Assembly: GCA_018806985.1 (NCBI GenBank)
Contig: JADANN010000464.1
Span: 1,149,501 to 1,213,500, forward strand
Reading direction: 5' to 3'
DNA length: 64,000 nt
Source: Angiostrongylus vasorum
Lineage: Eukaryota > Nematoda > Chromadorea > Rhabditida > Metastrongylidae
A program made the position numbers and the translations under genes. Shown here piece by piece: positions 55,700-64,000 of this stretch. The notes below the pieces were generated by a model. It was not told the DNA's origin and did not search any database. It saw only the letters and a program-made list of their open reading frames with translations. How positions within the stretch are numbered: the stretch's first letter is position 1; every line of letters begins with the position of its first letter.

Positions 55700-57200
55700 C
55701 GCACTGTTACAGATGGGTTAAAAGCGCCTATAATGAAAAAAAACCAAGTGGACACTCAACTATTCAATTTTTTCGACTATGGACAATCGGCTCGAATCAA
55801 TGACACCCCTGCAGAAGGCGAAGGTACCGAAATTTTAGCTAAATAAAAGTTCCGAAACAAGTCCGCGTAAACTTGACTACACCAGAAGGTGTACGCTTCG
55901 GAACGCATTCACGATAATGGCAATAAATCGAGAATATACATGATATCGTAATCAATAATGCAGAAAACAGAGGGAATCATTGAGAAAATCACTGATTACC
56001 GCTATTAAGGTTTAATGAATGACGGTTTTCTAGGCACTGATTGCCGCGCTACGTGCCAGCAAATGAAGTACGTGGTACAGGACGCATCGCCCAGCCATAG
56101 ATCAAGACAACGATCAACTGCGGACCATCGATTCGGATCAACGCGGCTCTAAGGAAAAGGAAAACGTAGGCACGTTAGCCGAATAGGAATTTCGTAACAA
56201 CCTCCATCAAGCTGAACACCCTTAGAAGATATTGACTGTTCATGCTGAGATTAAATCATGGTCGGTTTTCAGAAGTGTTGATTTGCTACATGCTAGCTGA
56301 TATAAAACCACTGCAGCGGAATGGGGTCCGATGAACACTCGTTTTGTATAAAAGCGCCATCATCAAGTGAGATTCTTCAATCGAACGGTACTCTGTTGCG
56401 GTGGAAAGACGAAGAGGTCGAAATGCTAGCCGAATAAAGTTTATTACCATCCTCGTGCTTACCTAATAATCCAAAAAACTAATGGACCAGTTGTTCATAG
56501 ATTGCATAGTAAGTTGCAAAGGAATGGTGATGCGGTATTAAAAGACTTCTTTTTGCAGAGTTTTGGCCTTTAAGCACGACCAGACATCAGATGTTGTGTG
56601 CAAATCAGTACATTACAGTCACCCGTCCCCTAGCATCAGTCATACGCAAAGCCTTGGATTTATGTGTTCGGATGCATTTTTGAGAATTAGCAACTTTTTC
56701 AATTGCTGCGGAAACTCGGCTATTTTCTAGTGTTCAATTTTTCTATCGGAACCTCACACAGAGGCGTCTTGAATGCATCAAAAGAACGAGTTTAATAGAA
56801 TTTCTTGCATTGTTATCGTGTGGTCAACGACTTTCGGGGGATTACAGTCTTCATCTTCTTCAGGAATATCAATACATCGTTTCGTTAACAAATATTTGTG
56901 TGAACACTGGAGAATGAATCCGCTCTGAAAATCACAGGAACCTCCTGCAAGCTGAATGGCCTTAAAAGATTTTGATTGTTCATGCCAAGGTTAAATCATG
57001 GTCGGTTTTGAAAAATATTGATTTTGTACATGTAAGCTGATATAACACCGACTACTGCAGTATAAACTGCCTACATGAGTTAGAATCGTTATCAGTGGAC
57101 AATCAGCCACAACCGTTTTGTATAAAAGGGGGCTCTGCCGAGTGAGATTCTCATTCTTACCATGCCTCACTCGAGAGCATTGGACTCAAAACGGGTTGAG
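55700..57200 (+). repeat. Cluster of PLE-tail-like repeat units
   Basis: Three or so diverged units. Recurrent blocks: a TATA-like GTTTTGTATAAAAG followed by GAGTGAGATTCT (about 56341 and 57117); a stem plus GAAA element ending in TAGC(C)GAATAAA (55815-55850, 56410-56445; weakly 56150-56200); and AGCTGAA(C/T)(G)GCCTTAAAAGAT followed by GGTTAAATCATGGTCGGTTTT (56210-56275 and 56955-57018). The order suggests PLE terminal regions or a non-autonomous derivative carrying its own TATA element. No coding domain is visible. Confidence 0.5.
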
Positions 57201-57534
57201 TTGATCTCTATACCTACAGAGCTGCCTTCTACTTCGTAAGCTGAATCCATCCACTAGTTTTATTTACTCGAACTACGGTCAACTCAGTCCCCCTCAATTC
57301 CCTTGGGGATAAGCGTGAGTTCAGTGACTTTCAAAGAATTTACAATATTCGTTGGCATAAATTCCTTTCTCATTTCTCACCTTTTTAGGACAATGAACTT
57401 GAACAGGCGGAGCAACTACACGGATGATGTGCTTTGTGAAATGTCACATTCAATGATATGAAGAAACATGGAACATGCTTCTAAAATCAAGCCGAAGAAC
57501 ATTAGCGACACTCCGTGAGTAACACTTCACCATT

Positions 57535-57930
57535 TTAATCCTGATAATTAGCAAATGAATCAAATGAACACTGGTAAAGCCTTAATTTCCCCCAGTAGCC
57601 CACCATATTTCTGAGAGCAAGTATACCTTTCTGGACAGAAACGAACAGCACCACACGTCGCGCTATTTTTGCGAGACCGTGTCTAAGCGTAGCTGATCGA
57701 TATCCGCTTTGGTGGATTTGTGCGCTCACTGGGAGTCTGCCCAGTGTTCTTTGTGCAGCGGTGACGTCTATCTGTGGTAAGCTATTCCTATCCATGCGTA
57801 TTTCCCTACCGCTTGAGCGAAGGATGCCAGTGGACTCAACGTTCAAGATACAACCCGCATGGGCACGAACACGCTCACACATGGAAATCATTATGCATTC
57901 ATAGGTGTCCACCAATATGACTTCAGTGAG
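57535..57930 (-). pseudogene. RTE-like LINE 5' region fragment
   Basis: The minus-strand frame includes AGCILNVESTGILRSSGREI, similar in pattern to DCILRVNSAKSLQSSDREVY in the 5' region of RTE copy D (about 62190-62150), followed by a diverged segment. No endonuclease or RT motif is present. I read it as an isolated 5' piece of an RTE-alpha relative. Function unknown. Confidence 0.4.
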
Positions 57931-58499
57931 ACGTAGTGCTCACCTTTCAAGTCCATGGGTCGCCTTTGACCTTATTTAAATCCACATTCTTAATAAAACA
58001 TATTCAAAAATTTTCTATTGAGTTTGCGAAGTAGTGAATAGGGGTGAGAAATGACAATAAATACTTTTCCATCTAGGGAAACTATGATCTTAAATGCAAT
58101 TGCAAGCGAATCGCATTACCTGTCCCACTAACCGGCACAATATGCCTCTCATGCGTAAGGTTAGTTGAAATTAAATTTTCGGTTGATGGACCACTCAAAT
58201 TAGAAACTTCTTTAAACCCTCGCGTAGCGGAATAAATGTCATGATATGCTTTATATCTTTCTAGCTGCTTGAAAAAAATACTTGAAATTTAAGTGGTTGC
58301 TTAAACTTTGTCAGTTCCTTTCCCACTCAACATATTGTTTGTTTTCTGCTTTCCATTAAACTGAATTAATCTTATTAAATTAAACAACTTCAGAAAGCAC
58401 TGCCTCTTCCCGTCTGTCGATGTCAGACCTGCTTCGCAGAGGATAGGCAAAAGCCGAGTTCTTTAAGCACAGGTAAACTTTTAAAGGCATCGTCACGCT
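57931..58499. other. No gene recognised
   Basis: No supported feature. Confidence 0.4.
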
Positions 58500-58880
58500 A
58501 CATCCTACATACATCAAATGAAGTACTGACTGCTACAGGTCGCATTGCCAGACAACCAGCAGACCATGCTGAATGACAGGAATCGACCAACATCCGCTCT
58601 TTATGAAACGGCACCACCGAGTAGGATTTCCCATTCGGTGGTTTTCCAGTTCACTGGATTCGACTCCATGCGACAACGAACACCCATATCGCGACAACGA
58701 CCAGCTGTGGACCGTCGATTCGGACCAAGGGCGGTGAACCTGAAGGCCGCCTAAAGTTATCCGAACAAAAGTTTTTTATACGAAAGTCGTGCCTGCTGAA
58801 TCATGTAGAAAATGGTGATTATTGTAGCCAAGATTTAATGGAAGTGTGCTTCTAAGATAAATTGAGATATTTTCTAAACA
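58500..58880 (+). repeat. PLE-tail-like repeat unit
   Basis: ACCGTCGATTCGGACCAAGG matches GACCATCGATTCGGATCAAC at about 56124, followed by a degenerate stem, then TTATCCGAACAAAAGTTTTT and the ATCATGTAGAAAATGGTG then ATTATTGTAGCCAAG block shared with 2793-2850. A diverged member of the same family as 55700-57200. Confidence 0.45.
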
Positions 58881-59059
58881 ATGTGAATATTTAGAAAAGA
58901 ATTTTTGAGACAAAAGATCTGATGAACCAATGATTGGCATAAACGTGAAGTCATCTAAAATCTCCGAATTTAGAAAGCACAAGCATCGTAGTGAAAAAAG
59001 ATGTTCCTATTAGAGGAGTTCATAAAGTCGACATCGATATCGATATCGATAGAGACACC

Positions 59060-59366
59060 TTGATGAGGTGGTCATATAATGAGAAGGACAGAAGACAAGG
59101 ACGACAAGTGGACGAAAAGAACAACAGAGTAGACTCCGCAAGAATGCACACATTTCCCCTCTAGACCTAACCCTACATGTTGGGTGGACGTGTTCGTAGC
59201 TAAAGTTAATCAGCTGTATGCGTAGCTCCAGGTGTTGTACCTATCACGGTATGAGACCCGCACCTGCCACCACAGATGACGACTGAGAGGAAAGGAAACG
59301 AATACCAAATGTGCCAGGCTCCACACTACTCGTGAAGACGGACCGTCCAAAATTCCAAGTAACTAA
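59060..59366 (+). pseudogene. RTE-beta LINE copy E, 3' end only
   Basis: The plus strand reads HIMRRTEDKDDKWTKRTT, then LYLSRYETRTCHH, then VPGSTLLVKTDRPKF, matching the C-terminus of copy C (HIMRRTDDRWTKRTV, YRSRYETRKRYH, VLGSTQLVKADR). It ends in an AAGTAACTAAGTAAGTA tail at about 59349-59366. Extremely 5'-truncated, as expected for target-primed retroposition. It abuts the 3' end of RTE-alpha copy D, which runs in the opposite direction. Confidence 0.75.
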
Positions 59367-59369
59367 GTA

Positions 59370-62300
59370 AGTACCAACTGCATCACCTCCCGCTGATCGT
59401 CGAGTGACTAGAGCGGAAGCCAGTAAATCTTTCACTTTTTCCTGGCGCATGCAAGACTAGCTCCGTGGGTTCTGCTAGTGGATTCGTAGAGCATCATACT
59501 TTTCTTATAGGCTTTTTCATGAAGAACTCTGACCACCAGCTCGGTGGTCTTCCTGCAGTACGTAGGAGTCGGGCGTTCTTTGTCCTCTTCACAACATCCT
59601 CGATGCTCTTGAAAGCTCCCCAAACCGCTTGTTTTCTTCTTGCTCAGCTCTGAGCCAAGCCGTTGGCCGTTCATCTTGTTGATTTCCAGACAAAGATTGA
59701 CATAACTGGAGCATTCGGAGATGTTCGTTCCGTTGAGCGTGAATGGGGCATTCAAAACCAATCCGTTCCTCATGAACATCGCTCTTGTGAAGTTTAGCCG
59801 AAGACCAGTCTTTCTACAGGCTTTATCAAAGTCGGGAAGCATATGTCCCACTTAGCTGATGTTTGGTGTTATAAGAACGATGTCATCAGAAAGCGAAGGT
59901 GGTGTAATTGCTGACCATCGATTTTCACTCCCATGTTGTCGCATTCCAATGTTCTGATGACGTTCTCGAGGGCTGTGGTAAATATTTTTTGCACAATAGT
60001 ATCACCTTGCTTAACTCCTCTTTGACGTCGACGTTAACATCGTTGCAGAATGGTGATTTATTGGCTGTGAAATTTTTTGCACAACTCACGAAATCAAAGA
60101 CTTCCATGACTGGTCTATCTCAATAAAATCAAAGGCGTTCTCTAAATAAATGAAAGTGAGACAGAGTAGTCTTTTGTACTCTGGCGATACTTCAATGAGC
60201 CTTTTATCGTGTGGATGTGGTCCATCGTACTATATCCTTTTCGAAACCCTGCTTCCTCACATGGCTGTTCTTCGTCCAGTGTTCTATCAATCCTGTTTAG
60301 GATGACTCGAGTGAAAAGTTTGTAGACGACAGGCAGCAAGCAAATTGGGCGATAGTTACCTGTATCGTGTAGGTCACCCTTCTTGAACAATAGCGCGATC
60401 TTGCTGGTTTTCCATTGAGTAGAGACCTTGCATTCAGAAAGGTAACTTGTGGAGAGCCGAGCCATTGTGCTTGAGAGGATTGGCGGAAGGATCTTCAACA
60501 GTTCAAATCTTATTCTGTCTGGACCTCGTGCTGTTCGATTTTTTCCCGATGAAATAGCGTATTAGATTTCAGAAGAAAGGACCGATGGTGCAACATATCC
60601 GTCCTCCTTTATTTCACATGACGGAAGGTGGACGTTGCTATCGAACACATCTGAGTAGTATTCGTGAAAAAATTTCCTACTTTGCCTTTCTGGATGCTTT
60701 AACTGTTCCGTCTGGGCCTCGTAGTGCAATAATCTTGGTCTTGTAATTGGCGAAGCTTCGGTGGGCATTGCGAATGCTTTTTTCCAGCCTCCACACCTTC
60801 GACCATTACTGCTGCTCTTCTCTTTAAGGTCTTCTTTTATCGCTTCTCTGCATTGTTTTGCAAGTTCAGACGTTAGTTCGCAGTCGCCTGCAGCTCATGC
60901 AATTCCACGCTAACGTATCAGCTCGAGTGTTTCTAGAGGCAGACGTCTCCTGGTGACTATAGAACTCACAGCTTTCATAGCGCTAATGTGAAGATGTTGA
61001 ATGAGCCGATCGTTTTCTTCGTCGATGATATCGACAACGTCATCTTCCCAACAGCCCACTAATGAATTGAATAAGTCCCAGTTTATGGTAGTTCTGGAAC
61101 TTCGATTTTGGAATTTAGCGGCTTTTTGTCCTTTCCGCGAGAAATAGAATCTTGCACGAAGAAAGCGATGATCTCATCCCGTGTAGAATTTTTAAAAACA
61201 ACGAGATCGGTTAGGCAAATCCTTAGGTTTACTATGATATGGTCTATTTCGTTATGGCACTCTCCACTGGGAGACTCCCACGTCCAGCGTTGAGGGTGGT
61301 GCTTCTGGAACGGCGAGTTACCACGGATCGCTTTGGTCGTTTTGATAAATTCAGACAGCAGCTCACCCTGCTCGTTCCATTCTAATCCGTGGATCTCAAC
61401 GTGACGTTCTTCAGATGCTTTCCTTCGTTTAATCTTGGCGTTAAAACTTCCTAAGAAGATCTTGAAGAAACTATGGCCTTCTCTGTAGAAATTCTCCAAG
61501 TCCATATAAAACGCTTCGACTTCTTCGTTATAGTTTGATGTCGGCGCGTAAACGGCGAAGATTGTCAAAGCCGTTATTGATCCACATCTTTTTAATCGTG
61601 AACGTCCGATTTGGGTTATTAGTTGTTCGAATGGATAGATGTTCATGGACAAACTCGTGTTGACGAGAACGCCGACACCGCCAACTCCTCTACTGTCGCA
61701 TGTTCCGACGAACAGTTCTTCTCCGATGTCATAGATCGCGTTGAAGGGTGGCGCTTTCTTGTCTCTGCCAGTCCGATGACGTCGTACATTATCCTCCTTG
61801 CTGGCATGACCAAGTCTTCTATCGCGCACTCGGGTGCATATATGCGTGCAATGAAGGTACAGATCGTCACCTTAGTTCTTTTCGATCTAGGCAGCTTCAA
61901 ATAGCCCTGAGATTTTAGCATCTTCACCGTCCTTGTCCTACAGAATGGTGTCGAACCGGGGGGCTCTTTCGCGGTTAGAAGAATGAGGCCCGTTTCTTCT
62001 ATGTGTTTAGCATTTTGATACCCACGTATAGCTTGCTGGGCTCTGAACGTGGGGGCCTGGGTATGCTTTTCGGATACCTTGTCAGTCTCTCTCAGAGTGG
62101 ACATGGCGCCTATTTGTTGGAGGCGACTCCTAAGCGTCTCCCTGTATACTTCCCTGTCACTTGATTGCAGGCTTTTGGCCGAATTGACTCGTAGAATACA
62201 ATCCGCATAAAATTGGACGCACCCACACACGCGTGCATAAATACGCCTCGTAAATACAGAAAGTATGTGCCAAATCAACGCAGCAGAAACAGTGAGACCA

Positions 62301-62440
62301 TATCTTGTATCCACCTGCGTCTCTAGGAAGCAAAAGTCTCTTTTGGTTCGCCATTAATCTGCATACCCGCCTCTTGGAAAACCGCCACGTAGCCTCGAGT
62401 CCCACCCGCTCGAGATCCTCATATGAGGGAACCTCCGTGG
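59370..62440 (-). mobile_element. RTE-alpha LINE copy D, near full-length but broken
   Basis: Read from 62440 leftward. The 5' region is at about 62400-61900, with a 223-codon open part that continues into the endonuclease start (TKVTICTFIARIYAPE; the usual N of TFNAR changed to I). After a frame change the APE body is open for 248 codons (61829-61083): VGTCDSRGVGGVGVLVN, YAPTSNYNEEVEAFY, LGSFNAKI (the catalytic D of GDFNA changed to S) and HNEIDHIIVN. RT follows: TGNYRPICLLPVVYKLF (about 60370-60320), FIYLENAFD near 60150 (motif A Asp changed to Tyr), LSDDIVLIT near 59885 (motif C Asp pair kept) and KACRKTGLRLN. Part of the thumb is missing. The tail begins near 59385. Several catalytic changes make it inactive. 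Confidence 0.85.
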
Positions 62441-63774
62441 ATAGCGAGGAGATACACTGGAAAGTACCAGCATCAAACTAAGTAAGTATGTAAAATTATT
62501 CTGAAAAAGGAATCTATAGACATTACCAACAATTGTTCTTACCTACAACCTTGTGCAATGTGGAATTTCAACGCAGGGCTTAAAATTTTTTCCCATAATC
62601 ACTCTACTTCCTGCATATAAACTATAATTCACATTATTTTAATGACCAGGAACAAAACGATCAAAAATTTTTTTCTCACATTACTACGTCTTATTCAAAA
62701 CTGCCTAGAATATCATGTACTAAATTTGGAATCATCATATTTTATCAACTTCGTGCAACAGCTAACTCAAAACACTCCTCATGTGTTACCCTTTAGTCAC
62801 CGTGGAAGAAAAGACGTGTTCATCTAAATTTTTGGGTCACTTTAAATATGTCAAAACAATGAAACAGCGAAACATAAGTTCCGCTTAGTAGTTTTTCCTA
62901 AGATACGACTGCGGCTTCTCACACAGTATTCGTCAGTTGTGCATAAGAATTCCCACCTCTCTCGCATACATCAACTACAAATAATTCGTAGAAATCACAA
63001 GGGATCTATTCTCATGCAAACAGAATACTTCCATCAGCATGTGACTGGTTGTTACGGAAGAACTAGTTCTGGGAATCCAAATTCTTGTTAGAAAAAACAA
63101 GTCGTATCGGGAAATCCCTGATATATTGGTGGACTCCCAAACCACAAGGACGTAGTGACATTGGAGTTTATCATTTACTTGGAGAGGTAAGGGACTGGAC
63201 AGAGTGCAAGAAGTCGTTCAAAAATCACTCAGATAAAATAAAAATGCGTAGCGCTTCTAAATTATTAGTCCTCATTTCGGCAAGAAGTTTACGAACTTCA
63301 CAGCACGTTTCAGAGAACGATTAGATGTAGTCACTTGTTGGAAGTGGAGAAGAGCGTCTTCAAGCGATAACATGTAAGTCTAAGAAAGAAGTGTTTTCTT
63401 GCAAGCATGACAAATACATTTTCTTCCGTTTTTTGCTCTTCTAAGGAGATGATTTCATCAGCGACTGCTCAGTAACAATAAGAAGAACCAATAGGGTTTC
63501 CTATAGAGTGAGGAAATATAAAAAACAAATCTTTAACACATTTACAACGGTTCAAGCAGATTAAACTAATAACGGAAGAAGAACCATTAGAATGCAAAAA
63601 TATCAATAGCAAACAACCAAATATATTTTGTAGTAGCGTAGTTAAGAATATTTCTTTTGTTTTTCTGTATATTTTTTTGCAAGAAAACGGGCCTAAATTA
63701 TTGCTTACTGCTCCTTCACCTTGTGGATCCACTGAAATAATATACACGACATAATATAAATATGACGCGTAGAG
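62441..63774. other. No gene recognised
   Basis: About 1.3 kb of A/T-rich DNA. Open stretches at 62642-62827, 63085-63324 (plus) and 63469-63747 (minus) show no recognisable domain or splice support. Confidence 0.4.
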
Positions 63775-63830
63775 GAAAATATATCAATTGTCTGTGGCGA
63801 TGTTAAATGAAAGTATGTTTACTTAAAGGA
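63775..63830 (+). repeat. PLE terminal box, solo
   Basis: ATATATCAATTGTCTGTGG then CGATGTTAAATGAAAGTATG matches the terminal block of the tails at 18870, 19253 and (more distantly) 52762-52790. No upstream hammerhead-like motif is visible. Confidence 0.4.
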
Positions 63831-64000
63831 TAATAATACCAATAAGTGACTAACGCTTAATGGTTCTCCTGCCCCACCAGAGTCGTACACCATCTGGTTT
63901 CCGGTATATCCGTCGCTATAAAGAATCATAGTTATAGTACAGAATGAGTAGCATTAACATCAGTGGAATAGCGCAAACTAACTTCTATAAACCCTTTAAG

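Noticed and set aside
59036..59054. Short CGATAT repeat as a regulatory element
   Set aside because: Only about three units and no context. It is probably simple-sequence noise.

Overview
This window looks like repeat-rich nuclear DNA from a parasitic clade V (strongylid, hookworm-type) nematode. Three things point there: two paralogous multi-exon genes for secreted CAP/SCP (ASP-like) proteins with short exons, RTE-clade LINEs with APE endonucleases, and Penelope-like elements (PLEs) with a GIY-YIG nuclease. This is inferred from family content; no rRNA or mitochondrial marker is present. There are no bacterial operons.

Layout. 1-5.4 kb: decayed RTE, PLE tails, SINE-like repeats and three (TA)n runs. 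5.5-11.1 kb: CAP gene copy 1, a pseudogene whose last intron holds a ~3 kb RTE insertion (11-bp target duplication), which itself holds a nested 944-bp PLE (9-bp target duplication). 11.1-20.4 kb: an internally deleted mariner, PLE and SINE relics, a four-unit degenerate 169-bp tandem repeat, and fragments of an unnamed dispersed family (F3). 20.5-22.3 kb: CAP gene copy 2, eight exons, with TATA box, poly(A) signal and consistent splice phases, but two +1 shifts in A runs. 22.35-42.96 kb: a ~20.6 kb satellite of about 330 copies of a 62-bp monomer, starting about 40 bp after the CAP2 poly(A) signal and interrupted near its right end by a 100-N assembly gap. 43-49.6 kb: an F3 copy, a possible Rho-like GTPase exon, and a minus-strand RTE of a second subfamily. 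49.6-52.9 kb: possible minus-strand exons split by the best-preserved PLE, which carries RT plus GIY-YIG. 53-64 kb: SINEs, F3, PLE-tail-like repeats, a tail-to-tail pair of RTEs and sparse unannotated DNA.

Two RTE subfamilies are distinguished: alpha (copies A, B, D; tail based on ACAGGTGAT) and beta (copies C, E; tail based on AAGT). None of the element copies is intact as read. The most interesting signals are hammerhead-ribozyme-like motifs in the PLE 3' regions, the datable nested insertions in the CAP1 splice acceptor, the satellite and its higher-order structure, and a recurrent pattern of single-base insertions in homopolymers. That last pattern may mean that some 'pseudogenes' here are consensus errors.
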